From assembly GCA_025924815.1 (NCBI GenBank), contig JAICHQ010000011.1, forward strand, positions 1 to 56,763: a DNA stretch of 56,763 bases. The letters are read 5' to 3'. The stretch is from Nocardioides sp. (GTDB lineage: Bacteria; Actinomycetota; Actinomycetes; Propionibacteriales; Nocardioidaceae). The notes below the pieces were generated by a model. That model searched no databases. It was not told the origin of the DNA and saw only the letters and a list, made by a program, of their open reading frames with translations. The translations under genes and the position numbers were made by a program. Shown here piece after piece: positions 16,862 through 26,160 of the stretch. How positions within the stretch are numbered: position 1 is the first letter of the stretch; the number at the start of each line of letters is the position of its first letter.

Positions 16862-18022
16862 ATGGAGGTCGTCTACGTCCTGCTGATCCTGGTTGTGCTG
16901 TTCGTGATCGTGATGCTGACGCGGACGGTGCGGATCATCCCTCAGGCGCGGGCGGGGGTCGTCGAGCGCTTCGGCAAGTACAAGGAGACGCTCCCGGCGG
17001 GCCTCAACATCGTCGTCCCGTTCGTCGACCGCGTGCGCTACCTGATCGACCTGCGCGAGCAGGTCGTCAGCTTCCCGCCGCAGCCGGTGATCACCGAGGA
17101 CAACCTGGTGGTCTCGATCGACACCGTCATCTACTTCCAGGTGACCGACCCCATCGCCGCGACGTACGAGATCGCCAACTACATCCAGGCGATCGAGCAG
17201 CTCACGATGACCACGCTGCGCAACATCGTCGGCGGCATGGACCTGGAGGAGACGCTGACCAGCCGCGACCAGATCAACTCCGGCCTGCGCGGCGTGCTCG
17301 ACGAGGCCACGGGCAAGTGGGGGATCCGGGTCAACCGGGTCGAGCTCAAGGGGATCGACCCTCCGCCCTCGATCAAGGACTCGATGGAGAAGCAGATGCG
17401 TGCCGACCGCGAGAAGCGCGCCACCATCCTGACCGCCGAGGGTGGCCGACAGGCGGCGATCCTGACCGCCGAGGGCGAGAAGCAGTCCGCCATCCTCACC
17501 GCCGAAGGTGCCCGCGAGTCGCAGATCCTCCGGGCCCAGGCAGATCGGGAGGCCCAGATCCTGCGGGCCCAGGGTGAGGGCCAGGCGATCCAGACGGTCT
17601 TCCAGGCGATCCACGACGGCCAGCCCGACCAGGCGCTGCTGGCCTACCAGTACCTCCAGATGATGCCGAAGATCGCCGAGGGCGAGGCCAACAAGGTCTG
17701 GGTCATCCCCTCCGAGATCACCAAGGCTCTCGAGGGTCTGGGCTCGTCGGTCCACGAGGTCGCCGGCATCCCGAAGCAGACGGGCGGCGTACGCAACCGG
17801 ATCGACATGGGCACGACGGAACCGCCGGCGCTGTCCTCCGAGGCCGATCGCGAGCTCTCCAAGGCCAACAAGGCGGTCGAGGACGCGATCGCCGAGGCCG
17901 AGCGGTCGGCCAACCCGGGGCGCAACTCCGAGGTGGCGCCCCCGGTCACTCCTCCGACCGCTCCGGGAGATGAGCCCGAGGAGGGCCCGGACGACGGTAC
18001 GGGGGCCGCACCGGCTTCGTGA
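16862..18022 (+). CDS. SPFH/Band 7 (stomatin-like) membrane scaffold protein
   Basis: A 386-residue protein with one N-terminal membrane anchor (2-21), an SPFH domain (about 25-190, VERFGKYKETLPAGLN, ITEDNLVVSIDTVIYFQV) and a long coiled coil with repeated ILTAEG and ILRAQ units (190-245). It ends in an acidic, Pro-rich tail. It resembles QmcA/paraslipin rather than flotillin. Such proteins oligomerise at the membrane and organise or protect membrane proteins and proteases. Start ATG at 16862 has AGAAGGAG about 8 nt upstream. Its stop overlaps the next gene by 4 bp. Confidence 0.9.
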   Translation: MEVVYVLLILVVLFVIVMLTRTVRIIPQARAGVVERFGKYKETLPAGLNIVVPFVDRVRYLIDLREQVVSFPPQPVITEDNLVVSIDTVIYFQVTDPIAATYEIANYIQAIEQLTMTTLRNIVGGMDLEETLTSRDQINSGLRGVLDEATGKWGIRVNRVELKGIDPPPSIKDSMEKQMRADREKRATILTAEGGRQAAILTAEGEKQSAILTAEGARESQILRAQADREAQILRAQGEGQAIQTVFQAIHDGQPDQALLAYQYLQMMPKIAEGEANKVWVIPSEITKALEGLGSSVHEVAGIPKQTGGVRNRIDMGTTEPPALSSEADRELSKANKAVEDAIAEAERSANPGRNSEVAPPVTPPTAPGDEPEEGPDDGTGAAPAS

Positions 18023-18777
18023 CGCTGCTGCAGATGGCGGTCGTGCTCGTGGCGGGCATGGCCGCCGGCACCATCAACACCGTGGTGGGGTCGGGCACGC
18101 TGATCACGTTCCCGACCCTGCTCGCCTTCGGCGTGCCGCCGGTGACCGCGAACGTGTCGAACACGATCGGCCTGGTCCCCGGCGTGGGTTCGGGCATCGT
18201 CGGCTACCGCCGTGAGCTCGGCGGACAGCGCGCGCGAGCGATCCGGCTCGGCACCGGCTCGGTGGCAGGCGGGGTGGTCGGCGCGGTGCTGCTCCTCGTG
18301 CTCCCGGCGGACGCCTTCCAGGAGATCGTGCCGGCACTGATCCTCGCCGGCCTGGTGCTGGTGGTGCTGCAGCCACGGGTCTCGGCCTGGGTGAGCGCAC
18401 GTCACGAAGGTGCCGAGGGCGAGTTCGGCCCGTGGTGGGTGTGGCTCGCCGTGTTCGCGACAGGCGTGTACGGCGGCTACTTCGGCGCCGCCCAGGGCGT
18501 GATCCTGATGGGGATCCTGGGGATCGGCATCGCCGACACGCTGCAACGCCTCAACGGCCTCAAGAACGTGCTGGCCGGTCTCGTCAACGGCGTCGCCGGC
18601 GTGATCTTCATCTTCGTCGCCGATGTGGACTGGACCGTCGTCGCCCTCATCGCCGCCGGCGCGATCGTCGGCGGCCAGCTCGGCGCCACCGTCGGCCGCC
18701 GGCTGTCACCCCTGGTGCTCCGCGTCGTGATCGTGGTCGTCGGGCTCGTCGCCCTCGCGGCCTTCCTGCTCAACTGA
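18019..18777 (+). CDS. TauE/SafE family membrane permease
   Basis: A 252-residue protein with about eight membrane helices in two repeats, each with the TauE/SafE feel: AGTINTVVGSGTLITFPTL near the N-terminus and GVYGGYFGAAQGVILM in the second half. The family exports or imports sulfur-containing organic anions such as sulfoacetate or sulfite; the substrate here is unknown. GTGA overlap (18019-18022) with the SPFH gene implies translational coupling, an unusual partner that may reflect membrane scaffold assistance. Its end overlaps the convergent hydrolase gene by 8 bp. Confidence 0.86.
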   Translation: MTLLQMAVVLVAGMAAGTINTVVGSGTLITFPTLLAFGVPPVTANVSNTIGLVPGVGSGIVGYRRELGGQRARAIRLGTGSVAGGVVGAVLLLVLPADAFQEIVPALILAGLVLVVLQPRVSAWVSARHEGAEGEFGPWWVWLAVFATGVYGGYFGAAQGVILMGILGIGIADTLQRLNGLKNVLAGLVNGVAGVIFIFVADVDWTVVALIAAGAIVGGQLGATVGRRLSPLVLRVVIVVVGLVALAAFLLN

Positions 18778-19762
18778 CCCCGCCCGGGCCGTCGACGTAC
18801 GCCGTCGCCCAGCGCCCCAGCTCGTCGAAGGCGCGGGCCCGGGGCTCGGCACGGGAGAGGAAGACGTCGTGGCGGGCGCCTTCTATGCCGACGTAGGTCA
18901 CGTGGTGGCCGAGGGCCGGTGACCAGCGCCGGATCTGCTCGACGTCCAGCACGATGTCGGTGGAGTGGACGTCCTCGTCGAGCTCGGTGGGAGCCGAGGA
19001 GCGCGTGCTCGAGAGGACCAGGGCCGGGAACGGCAGTGACAGGCCGCGGTGCAGGTCGGCGTGGCCGCGTCGGATCGCCGCCAGCCACCCTGCGTACGCC
19101 GGCCACGACTCGATCGGCTTCCAGCTCAGGTCGAAGTCCCACTCGCCCTCGTGGTCGCGGTGCAGCGACCGGGCGTAGAGCCCGGTCACCGTGCGCGGGA
19201 CGATCCGGCGAGGCGCTCGCCTCGCCACCTGCTCCACGAGGGGCGTCAGCCCCAGCCTCATCCACGCCTTGCCCTGGAGGTCGAACCACGGGGCGTTCAG
19301 CACCACCGCCCGCGCTTCCACCCGGCGGCTGTCGGCCCACAGCGGGACGATCAGCCCGCCCGTCGAGTGCCCGCTGAGCACGACGTGCCGGTGGCCGGCG
19401 GTGACCCGGTCCCAGGCGAGGTCGAGCTCGGGGTGGTGGTGCGTGAGGTCGGTGATGTAGTTCGGCGTCTGGTGGGGGAGGATCGAGCGGCCGTACTTGC
19501 GCAGGTCGAGTGCATAGAAGTCGTAGCCGCGCGCGGTCCACCATTCGGCGTACGCCGTCTGGAAGAAGTAGTCGGCGAAGCCGTGGACGTGCAGGACCGC
19601 CCGGGTCGTACGACGGCCATCCGTGCCCGGCGAGGCCGGGCGGTGGACCAGGGTGGCGACCACTCTGCCCTCGTCGTCGTCGGGGAGCTCCAGGGTCTCG
19701 AACGTGTACGGCGGTCCCAGGATGTCGGTTCCCCGCTCGGCTGAGCGACCGTCGGCGGTCAT
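18770..19762 (-). CDS. alpha/beta hydrolase (monoglyceride lipase-like)
   Basis: A 330-residue serine hydrolase of the lysophospholipase/monoglyceride lipase type. It has the HGFADY oxyanion-region motif, the nucleophile elbow GHSTGG with Ser133, and a C-terminal His in GARHDVFLS. A signal peptide is not evident, so it is likely cytoplasmic. The start at 19762 (MTADG) is preferred over the ATG at 19771 because a CAGGAT box (minus strand 19775-19770) overlaps the latter and would start a leaderless transcript at 19762. Substrate unknown. Confidence 0.85.
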   Translation of the reverse strand: MTADGRSAERGTDILGPPYTFETLELPDDDEGRVVATLVHRPASPGTDGRRTTRAVLHVHGFADYFFQTAYAEWWTARGYDFYALDLRKYGRSILPHQTPNYITDLTHHHPELDLAWDRVTAGHRHVVLSGHSTGGLIVPLWADSRRVEARAVVLNAPWFDLQGKAWMRLGLTPLVEQVARRAPRRIVPRTVTGLYARSLHRDHEGEWDFDLSWKPIESWPAYAGWLAAIRRGHADLHRGLSLPFPALVLSSTRSSAPTELDEDVHSTDIVLDVEQIRRWSPALGHHVTYVGIEGARHDVFLSRAEPRARAFDELGRWATAYVDGPGGVS

Positions 19763-19798
19763 GCAGGGCATCCTGCCAAACCGCCGGCGGCGGCGACC

Positions 19799-21112
19799 TC
19801 AGGTCGAGCCGAGGACCAGCCAGTGGTCGGTGCGGGCCCGCCAGACCATCCCGACCAACCGCACGACGATGAAGGCGGTCAGGCCGGCCCACACGCCCCC
19901 GATGCCCCAGTCCCAGTACGACGCGGCGAGGGTGAGCGGCACGAAGCCACCCAGGGCCGCGATGATCGTGATCGTGCGCAGGAACGCCACGTCTCCGGCA
20001 CCGATCAGCACGCCGTCGAGCCCGAAGACGATGCCGGCCGCGGGCAGCATCACCACGAACCACGGCCACAGCACGTGGGCCTGGTGCCACACGGCGGGGG
20101 AGGACGTGAACAGCCGGGGGATCAGCCACCAGCCGGCGGTGTAGAGGGCGGCGAACACGGTGCCGGCCCCGCAGCTCCACCGTGCCACCTGGCCGGCCAG
20201 CTGCCGGGCGACCCGCGCGTTGCTGGCACCCAGGGCGGCTCCCACCAGCGCCTGGGCCGCGATCGCGAACGAGTCGAGGAGCAGCGCGGTGAACTCCCAC
20301 AGCTGCATCCCGATCTGGTGCGCCGCGATCTGGGCGGCCCCCATCCGCGCGGCCACGCCGGCGGCGACGAGGAACGCCAGCTGGAAGGCCGCGGCACGCA
20401 CGATCAGGTCGCGGCCGAGCACGAGCTGGGCGCGCATCACCGCGACGTCCGGGCGCAGCGAGGGTGCCTCCGTCCGGAGCCGCAGCAGGAAGAGGCCCGC
20501 CGCCACGACCTGGGCACCGAGGTTGGCCCAGGCCGACCCGACCAGCCCGAGGTGCCAGGTGTAGACGAGGAGCGGGGAGGCCGCCGCGGAGAGGCCGTTC
20601 GCCACGAGCACGATCACCACCGGCGCACGGGTCAGCTGAACTCCTCGCATCCAGCCGTTGCCGGCCAGGACCAGCAGCACCAGGGGCATCCCGCACAGCG
20701 CGATCCGGAACCACTGCTCGGCCGGCCCGGCCAACGCCGTCGAGGAGCCGGTCAGCAGGCGCACGAGAGGCCCCGCGAACAGCTGCCCGACGGCGACCAC
20801 CCCCAACCCGATCCCGATCGCGAGGTACGACGCCTGCACGCCCTCGTCGACCGCGCGGTCACGGCGACCGTGGCCGAACCATCGCGCCGCCCGCGACGTC
20901 GTGCCGTACTCCACGAAGGTGCCGACGATCGCCAGCAGCGCCATCAGCGTCGTGCCGACGGCGAGGGAGCCCAGGGCCTTCGCCCCGAGGTGTCCGACGA
21001 CCGCGGTGTCCACCAGGAGGTAGAGCGGCTCGGCCGCCAGCACCAGGAACGCCGACGTCGCCAGCACGAGCATCCGGCGTACGTCGATCCGCTCCGGGAG
21101 CGTTGGGGTCAC
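19799..21112 (-). CDS. MATE family efflux transporter (DinF-like)
   Basis: A 437-residue, twelve-helix transporter with MATE features: VDTAVVGHLGAKALGSLAVG in the first repeat and AAHQIGMQLWEF in the second. It resembles actinobacterial DinF-type exporters that use cation gradients to expel drugs or metabolites. GTG start at 21112 gives a GTGA overlap with the stop of the amidohydrolase gene upstream (21109-21111). It is the last gene of a six-gene minus-strand operon; it may export a product of amine catabolism or be a passenger. Confidence 0.88.
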   Translation of the reverse strand: MTPTLPERIDVRRMLVLATSAFLVLAAEPLYLLVDTAVVGHLGAKALGSLAVGTTLMALLAIVGTFVEYGTTSRAARWFGHGRRDRAVDEGVQASYLAIGIGLGVVAVGQLFAGPLVRLLTGSSTALAGPAEQWFRIALCGMPLVLLVLAGNGWMRGVQLTRAPVVIVLVANGLSAAASPLLVYTWHLGLVGSAWANLGAQVVAAGLFLLRLRTEAPSLRPDVAVMRAQLVLGRDLIVRAAAFQLAFLVAAGVAARMGAAQIAAHQIGMQLWEFTALLLDSFAIAAQALVGAALGASNARVARQLAGQVARWSCGAGTVFAALYTAGWWLIPRLFTSSPAVWHQAHVLWPWFVVMLPAAGIVFGLDGVLIGAGDVAFLRTITIIAALGGFVPLTLAASYWDWGIGGVWAGLTAFIVVRLVGMVWRARTDHWLVLGST

Positions 21113-21840
21113 GTCGCCGCGGCCGCCACGAGCGCCGCGAACAACGTGTGGTCGGCGCCGACCTCCGGGTGCCACTGGACCGCCACGCAGAAGCGCGGCC
21201 CGGGACGCTCGATCGCCTCCAGCGAGCCGTCACCCGCCCAGGCGACCGGCTCGAAGCCGGGGTGCGTGTCGACCGACTGGTGGTGGTGGCACCCGACCTC
21301 GATCCGGTCGCCTACGGCGGCCCGCAGCCGGGAGCTCTCGGCGGTCGAGACGATGATCCGGCCGAACGTCGGCCCTCCCGGGCTGTGGTCCTCGTGACCC
21401 ACCAGGTCCGGTGTGTGCTGGTGGAGCGAGCCGCCGGCACTGACGGCCATCAGCTGCATGCCCCGGCACACTCCCAGCGTGGGCAGACCGCTCTCGTCCG
21501 CGGCGCGCAGCAGCGCGGTCTCCCACGCGTCGCGGTCCTCGCGCCAGCCCGTCGTACGCCGGTGCGGCTCGGCCCCGTAGCGACCGGGATCGACGTCGGC
21601 GCCCCCGCTGACCACGAGACCGTCGATCCGCGCCACGACGGCGGCGGCCACATCGTCGGTCCCGGCGGCCGGCGGGAGCAGCACGGGGACGCCCCCGGCG
21701 GCCAGCACGGCGTCGGCGTACTGCGCGTGCAGGACGTCGGCGACGGTGTCCCACACCCCCCAGCGCGCGGCCTCGCGGTAGGTGGAGACCCCGATCACGG
21801 GTCGGGCCGGGGTCGCGGTTCGCTCAGAGGGGCGTGACAT
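21109..21840 (-). CDS. class I glutamine amidotransferase-like gamma-glutamyl hydrolase (PuuD-like)
   Basis: A 243-residue protein of the peptidase C26/PuuD family. Nucleophile Cys125 lies in GVCRGMQL, with His224 and Glu226 in QWHPEV. PuuD removes the gamma-glutamyl group from gamma-glutamyl-GABA; homologues act on other gamma-glutamyl amides. Position after a glutamine-synthetase-like ligase, an aldehyde dehydrogenase and an SDR strongly suggests it performs the final deglutamylation of that pathway. ATG at 21840 overlaps the SDR 3' end by 17 bp; an in-frame GTG lies at 21846. Confidence 0.87.
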   Translation of the reverse strand: MSRPSERTATPARPVIGVSTYREAARWGVWDTVADVLHAQYADAVLAAGGVPVLLPPAAGTDDVAAAVVARIDGLVVSGGADVDPGRYGAEPHRRTTGWREDRDAWETALLRAADESGLPTLGVCRGMQLMAVSAGGSLHQHTPDLVGHEDHSPGGPTFGRIIVSTAESSRLRAAVGDRIEVGCHHHQSVDTHPGFEPVAWAGDGSLEAIERPGPRFCVAVQWHPEVGADHTLFAALVAAAAT

Positions 21841-22603
21841 AGGCACCGGAGAGTCCGCCGTCGACCAGGAACGTGTTCGCGGTGATGAACGACGCGTCGT
21901 CGGAGGCCAGGAACAGCACGGCCGCCGCCAGCTCCTCGGGCTCGCCGAAGCGTCCCATCGGGATGTGGACCAGCCGCCGGGCGGCCCGCTCCGGGTCCTT
22001 GGCGAACAGCTCCTTGAGCAGCGGTGTGTTGACCGGGCCGGGACACAGCGCGTTGACCCTGATGCCTTCGCGCGCGAACTGCACGCCGAGCTCGCGGGTC
22101 ATGCTGAGCACGCCGCCCTTGGACGCGGAGTACGAGATCTGGCTGGTCGCTGCTCCCATCAGGGCGACGAACGACGCGGTGTTGATGATCGAGCCCCGCT
22201 TCTGCTCGAGCATGTAGGGCAGGGCGGCTTTGCAGCACAGGTACACCGAGGTCAGGTTGACCTCCTGCACGCGACGCCAGGCCTCGAGCTCGGTGTCCAG
22301 GATCGAGTCGTCGTCGGGCGGGCTGATCCCGGCGTTGTTGAAGGCGATGTCGACCGAGCCGTAGGTGTCGTGGGTGGTCGAGAAGAGCGCGTCGACCTCC
22401 TCCTTGCTGGTCACGTCGACGTGCACGTACGTCGCGTGGTCGGGGCCGCCGAGCTCCTCGACGACGCGGGCGCCGCCCTCGTCGTCGATGTCGCCGACCA
22501 CGACCTTGGCGCCCTCGGCGGCGAACCGGCGGACCGTCGCCAGCCCGATCCCCGAGCATCCGCCGGTGACGACGGCGACCCGTCCCTCGATGCGTCCTGC
22601 CAC
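21824..22603 (-). CDS. short-chain dehydrogenase/reductase in amine-catabolic operon
   Basis: A 259-residue classical SDR: TGGCSGIG (13-20), GDIDD after the second strand (NAD preference), NNAG, and catalytic Ser144, Tyr158 and Lys162. It sits between the aldehyde dehydrogenase and the gamma-glutamyl hydrolase. I infer that it oxidises an alcohol intermediate, for example a gamma-glutamyl amino alcohol to its aldehyde, feeding the aldehyde dehydrogenase. GTG start at 22603 has GGAAAGGA 7 nt upstream. Copy B of the 19-bp repeat lies in the 55-bp gap before it. Confidence 0.85.
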   Translation of the reverse strand: MAGRIEGRVAVVTGGCSGIGLATVRRFAAEGAKVVVGDIDDEGGARVVEELGGPDHATYVHVDVTSKEEVDALFSTTHDTYGSVDIAFNNAGISPPDDDSILDTELEAWRRVQEVNLTSVYLCCKAALPYMLEQKRGSIINTASFVALMGAATSQISYSASKGGVLSMTRELGVQFAREGIRVNALCPGPVNTPLLKELFAKDPERAARRLVHIPMGRFGEPEELAAAVLFLASDDASFITANTFLVDGGLSGAYVTPL

Positions 22604-22627
22604 TGTGTGTTCCTTTCCTGGTTCCCG

Positions 22628-22646
22628 GGTCTCGACCGGCTCGACC
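22628..22646 (+). repeat. dispersed 19-bp GGTCTCGAC element, copy B
   Basis: GGTCTCGACCGGCTCGACC in the 55-bp gap between the aldehyde dehydrogenase and SDR genes of the minus-strand operon. It matches copies A, C and D at every position except the central variable bases. Confidence 0.7.
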
Positions 22647-22658
22647 GCGCTGTTCTCG

Positions 22659-24023
22659 TCAGGTTGCGATGAAGACGTTCTTCTCCTCGGTGAAGGCGTA
22701 GGGGGCGTCCGGGCCGAGCTCTCGACCCAGGCCGGACATCTTGTAGCCCCCGAACGGGGTCCAGTACCGGACGCTCGCGTGGCTGTTCACGCTGAGGTTG
22801 CCGGTCTGCACGCCTCGGGAGACCCGCAGGGCCCGGCCGAGGTCACCGGTGTAGATCGAGCCGGAAAGCCCGTAGTCGGAGTCGTTGGCCAGCGCCACCG
22901 CCTCGTCCTCGTCGTCGAAGGCCATCACCGCGACCAGCGGACCGAAGACCTCCTCCCGCCACACCGGCTCGGCGACGCCGCTCGACTCCACCACCATCGC
23001 CGGGAGCCAGAACCCGTCGCCGGACGGAGCATCGCCGGAGAAGGCGACGGTGGCGCCGTCGACGTACTGCAGCACGGAGTCGCGCTGGCCGGCGGAGACC
23101 ATCGGGCCCATCTGGCTGGACTCGTCGGCCGGGTCGATCACCCGCCAGTCCCGGACGGCGGTCTCGAGACGGCCGAGGAACTCGTCGTACACCGAGCGCT
23201 GCACCAGGATCCGCGACCGGGCACAGCAGTCCTGGCCGGCGTTGTCGAAGACGGCACCGGGTGCTTCGGCGGCCGCGGCGGCCACGTCGGCGTCGGCGAA
23301 GACGATGTTGGCGCTCTTGCCACCGAGCTCGAGGGTCACGTGCTTCACCTGCTCGGCACACCCCGCCATGATCTGCTTGCCGACCTCGGTCGAGCCGGTG
23401 AAGACGACCTTGTGGACGTCGGGGTGGGTGACGAACCGGTTGCCGACGACCGACCCCTTCCCGGGCACCACGGTGAACACGCCGGGGGGCAGCCCGGCCT
23501 CGAGGGCGAGCTCGCCGATCCGGATCGCGGTCAGCGGCGTGAGCTCCGCCGGCTTGAGCACGACGGTGTTCCCGGCGGCGAGGGCAGGGGCGAACCCCCA
23601 GCCGGCGATGGGCATCGGGAAGTTCCACGGCACGATGACGCCGACGACACCGAGCGGCTCGTGGAAGGTGATGTCGACGCCCCCTGCCACCGGGATCTGC
23701 TTGCCGACGAGACGTTCGGGTGTGGCCGAGTAGTAGTTCAGGACGTCGCGGACGTTGCCGGCCTCCCAGCGGGCGTTGCCGATCGTGTGTCCGGAGTTCT
23801 CGACCTCGAGCCGGGCCAGCTCCTCGTTGTGCGCGTCCACGACCGCCGCGAAAGCCCGGAGCAGCCGGGCCCGCTCGCCCGGTGGCAGGTCGCGCCATGA
23901 GGGGAACGCGGCATGGGCGGACTCGATCGCGGCGTCCGCCTCCGCCTCGGTGACCGAGTGCACCTCGCGGAACCCACGGCCGGTGGCGGGGTTCACCAGG
24001 GTGGTCGCGCCTGTCGACGCCAT
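22659..24023 (-). CDS. NAD(P)-dependent aldehyde dehydrogenase (PuuC-like)
   Basis: A 454-residue aldehyde dehydrogenase. It has VPWNFPMPIAGWG (131-143), FTGSTEVGK cofactor-binding turn, general base Glu232 in LELGGKSANIVF context and the catalytic cysteine of GQDCCARSR (Cys266). It resembles enzymes oxidising gamma-glutamyl-gamma-aminobutyraldehyde or betaine aldehyde. It starts 1 nt after the stop of the glutamine-synthetase-like gene, so the two are translationally coupled. In this operon it would turn the gamma-glutamyl aldehyde into the acid. Substrate is inferred from context. Confidence 0.92.
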   Translation of the reverse strand: MASTGATTLVNPATGRGFREVHSVTEAEADAAIESAHAAFPSWRDLPPGERARLLRAFAAVVDAHNEELARLEVENSGHTIGNARWEAGNVRDVLNYYSATPERLVGKQIPVAGGVDITFHEPLGVVGVIVPWNFPMPIAGWGFAPALAAGNTVVLKPAELTPLTAIRIGELALEAGLPPGVFTVVPGKGSVVGNRFVTHPDVHKVVFTGSTEVGKQIMAGCAEQVKHVTLELGGKSANIVFADADVAAAAAEAPGAVFDNAGQDCCARSRILVQRSVYDEFLGRLETAVRDWRVIDPADESSQMGPMVSAGQRDSVLQYVDGATVAFSGDAPSGDGFWLPAMVVESSGVAEPVWREEVFGPLVAVMAFDDEDEAVALANDSDYGLSGSIYTGDLGRALRVSRGVQTGNLSVNSHASVRYWTPFGGYKMSGLGRELGPDAPYAFTEEKNVFIAT

Positions 24024-24024
24024 C

Positions 24025-25386
24025 TCACATCCTCTCGAAGGAGCGCGACAGCTCCCAGTCGGTCACGACCGCGTCGAAGGCCTTCAGCTCGACGTCCGCC
24101 ATGTTCGTGTAGTGGTCGACGACCTCGTCACCGAACGCAGCGCGCGCGATGGACGACGCCGCCCACACGTCGCGCGCCTGGCGCAGCGTGTGCGGCACGC
24201 GCGGCTTGTCCGAGTGGTAGGCGTTGCCGGTCAGCCCCGGCTCCAGCTCCAGACCCTCGTCGATGCCGTGCCGGCCACCGGCCAGCATCGCCGCGATCGC
24301 CAGGTAGGGGTTCACGTCGCCGCCGGGGAGCCGGTTCTCCATCCTCGCACTCGGGCCGTGGCCGACCAGACGCACGGCGCAGGTTCGGTTGTCCTCGCCC
24401 CATGCGACCGCGGTCGGCGCGAAGGATCCGTCGGCGAAGCGCTTGTAGGAGTTGATGTTGGGGGCGTACAGCAGCGTGAAGTCGGACATCGTCGCCAGCA
24501 CGCCGGCCACGAACGAGTCGTACATCGCCGAGCGCTTCCCGTCCTCCCAGAACACCACGTCGCCGTTCCTGCCGCGCAGCGACAGGTGGATGTGGCACGA
24601 GCTGCCCTCGCGCTCGTTGTACTTGGCCATGAACGTGATCGACTGGCCCCGCTGGGCGGCGATCTCCTTGGCCACGGTCTTGTAGACGCTGTGGTTGTCG
24701 GCGGTGACCAGCGCGTCGGCGTACAGGAAGCCGATCTCGTGCTGGCCGAGGTTGCACTCGCCCTTGGCGCCCTCGACGTCGAGGCCGGCGGCGTACATCG
24801 TGTTCCGGATGTCGCGCAGCAGAGGCTCCGCTCGGCTGGTGCCGAGGATCGAGTAGTCGACGTTGTACTGGTTGACCGGCTCCAGACCGCGATGGCCGAG
24901 GCGGTGAGCGTCCTCGTAGGAGGTGTTGAACGCGATGAACTCCAGCTCGGTGCCGGCGAGGGCGACGAGGTCACGCTCGGCGAACGCGTCCAGCTGCCCC
25001 TTCAGGATCGTCCGGGGGGACTCGATCACCGGAGCGTGGTCGAGCCAGACCAGGTCGCACTGCACCAACGCGGTCGCGGGAAGGTGGGGGAGCAGCCGGA
25101 TCGTGTCCCAGTCGGGCACGAACTCCATGTCGCCGTAGCCGCGCTCCCACGACGAGATCGCGTAGCCGTCGACGGTGTTCATGTCGACGTCGACCGCCAG
25201 CAGGTAGTTGCAGCCCTCGGTGCCGTGCTCGATCACGACGTCGAGGAAGTACTGCCCGTGCATGCGTTTGCCCTGTAACCGCCCCTGCATGTCGGTGAAG
25301 GCGAGCACGACGGTGTCGATGTCGCCGTTCTCGATCTGCTTGCGCAGTGACTCGAGGGTGAGGTAGCGGTCATTGGGTGCTGGCAT
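24025..25386 (-). CDS. glutamine synthetase-like gamma-glutamylamine ligase (GlnA3/PuuA type)
   Basis: A 453-residue glutamine synthetase fold protein. N-terminal beta-grasp has VVLAFTDMQGRLQGKR; catalytic domain shows GTELEFI, HEIGFLYADAL, SCHIHLSL, APNINSYKRF and NRLPGGDVNPY, the last a variant of the family NRxPG motif. These features fit GlnA2/3/4-type enzymes that glutamylate amines (polyamines, ethanolamine) rather than ammonia; the typical adenylylation-site segment is not evident. It would catalyse the first step: glutamate plus amine plus ATP to a gamma-glutamyl amide. ATG at 25386 has AGGAAGG just upstream. It lies 27 bp after the gntR gene. Confidence 0.9.
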   Translation of the reverse strand: MPAPNDRYLTLESLRKQIENGDIDTVVLAFTDMQGRLQGKRMHGQYFLDVVIEHGTEGCNYLLAVDVDMNTVDGYAISSWERGYGDMEFVPDWDTIRLLPHLPATALVQCDLVWLDHAPVIESPRTILKGQLDAFAERDLVALAGTELEFIAFNTSYEDAHRLGHRGLEPVNQYNVDYSILGTSRAEPLLRDIRNTMYAAGLDVEGAKGECNLGQHEIGFLYADALVTADNHSVYKTVAKEIAAQRGQSITFMAKYNEREGSSCHIHLSLRGRNGDVVFWEDGKRSAMYDSFVAGVLATMSDFTLLYAPNINSYKRFADGSFAPTAVAWGEDNRTCAVRLVGHGPSARMENRLPGGDVNPYLAIAAMLAGGRHGIDEGLELEPGLTGNAYHSDKPRVPHTLRQARDVWAASSIARAAFGDEVVDHYTNMADVELKAFDAVVTDWELSRSFERM

Positions 25387-25413
25387 GGGCCTTCCTGTCT
25401 GTCGTCCGGAGTC

Positions 25414-26160
25414 TCAACCGAGCAGGCCGCGCAGCAGGGCAGCCGTGTCGTCGCAGTGTTCTTCCATGGTTCGTCGTGCCTTCTCCGACCGGCCGTCGAG
25501 GACCGAGCGCAGGATGGCTTGGTGCTGCCGGTCGGAGTGGGCGATGTTGGCCTCGAGCACCGGGATCGCACTGAGCATCTCGTGCAGGCAGGCCTGCACG
25601 GACGTCACCGCCTCCACGATCCGCGGGGACCCGGTGAGGGAGGCCAGGATCAGGTGGAACCGGGAGTCGGCCTGCCGGTGCCGGGCCCGACTCGTGGCTC
25701 CGGCCACGGTCTCGTGCGCCGCCTCCAACCGCGCGCGTGCCTCTGGGCCGAGGTCAGCCGCCGCCGCCTGGTACGCCGCAGCCGGCTCGACCGCGCGCCG
25801 GAACACGAGTGCGTCCAGCCACCGCGCCCGCTGCTCCGGCGTCGTCCGCGCGGCCCGGCGGGCCGACGGAGTCTGGGGCTTCATGGTCACCACGGTGCCC
25901 CCGCCACGACCGCGGCTGGTCTGGACCAGGTCGGCCGCGCGCAGCGCCGCCATCGCCTCGCGCAGGGTCGACCGCGAAACCTTCATCCGCTCCGCGAGCT
26001 CGCGCTCCGACGGCAGCGTGGTGCCCAGCGGGTAGACGCCGAGCCGGATCGCCGTGGCCAGCTGCTCGACGCAGGACTCGAAGGCGTGGCCCCCCACTGG
26101 CCGGAGCAGGATCCGGGTCAGGTCAGGCAGCACCCTGCCGTCGAGGTGCGAGGCGGTCAC
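25414..26160 (-). CDS. GntR family (FadR/FCD) transcriptional regulator
   Basis: A 248-residue regulator. The winged helix is at about 28-95 (AIRLGVYPLGTTLPSERELAERMKVSRSTLREAMAAL), followed by a helical FCD-type ligand domain with metal-binding-like His and Asp residues (DSRFHLILA, HSDRQHQAIL). First gene of the minus-strand operon and divergent from the APC permease, so it probably controls both operons from the 135-bp intergenic region. Effector likely an amine or its gamma-glutamyl derivative (inference). GTG start at 26160; a TTGACA-like element occurs on the minus strand about 30 nt upstream. Confidence 0.9.
   Translation of the reverse strand: MTASHLDGRVLPDLTRILLRPVGGHAFESCVEQLATAIRLGVYPLGTTLPSERELAERMKVSRSTLREAMAALRAADLVQTSRGRGGGTVVTMKPQTPSARRAARTTPEQRARWLDALVFRRAVEPAAAYQAAAADLGPEARARLEAAHETVAGATSRARHRQADSRFHLILASLTGSPRIVEAVTSVQACLHEMLSAIPVLEANIAHSDRQHQAILRSVLDGRSEKARRTMEEHCDDTAALLRGLLG

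Noticed and set aside
19823..21397. Plus-strand 524-residue ORF opposite the MATE and hydrolase genes
   Set aside because: Shadow of two clear minus-strand genes with recognised motifs; no domain features.
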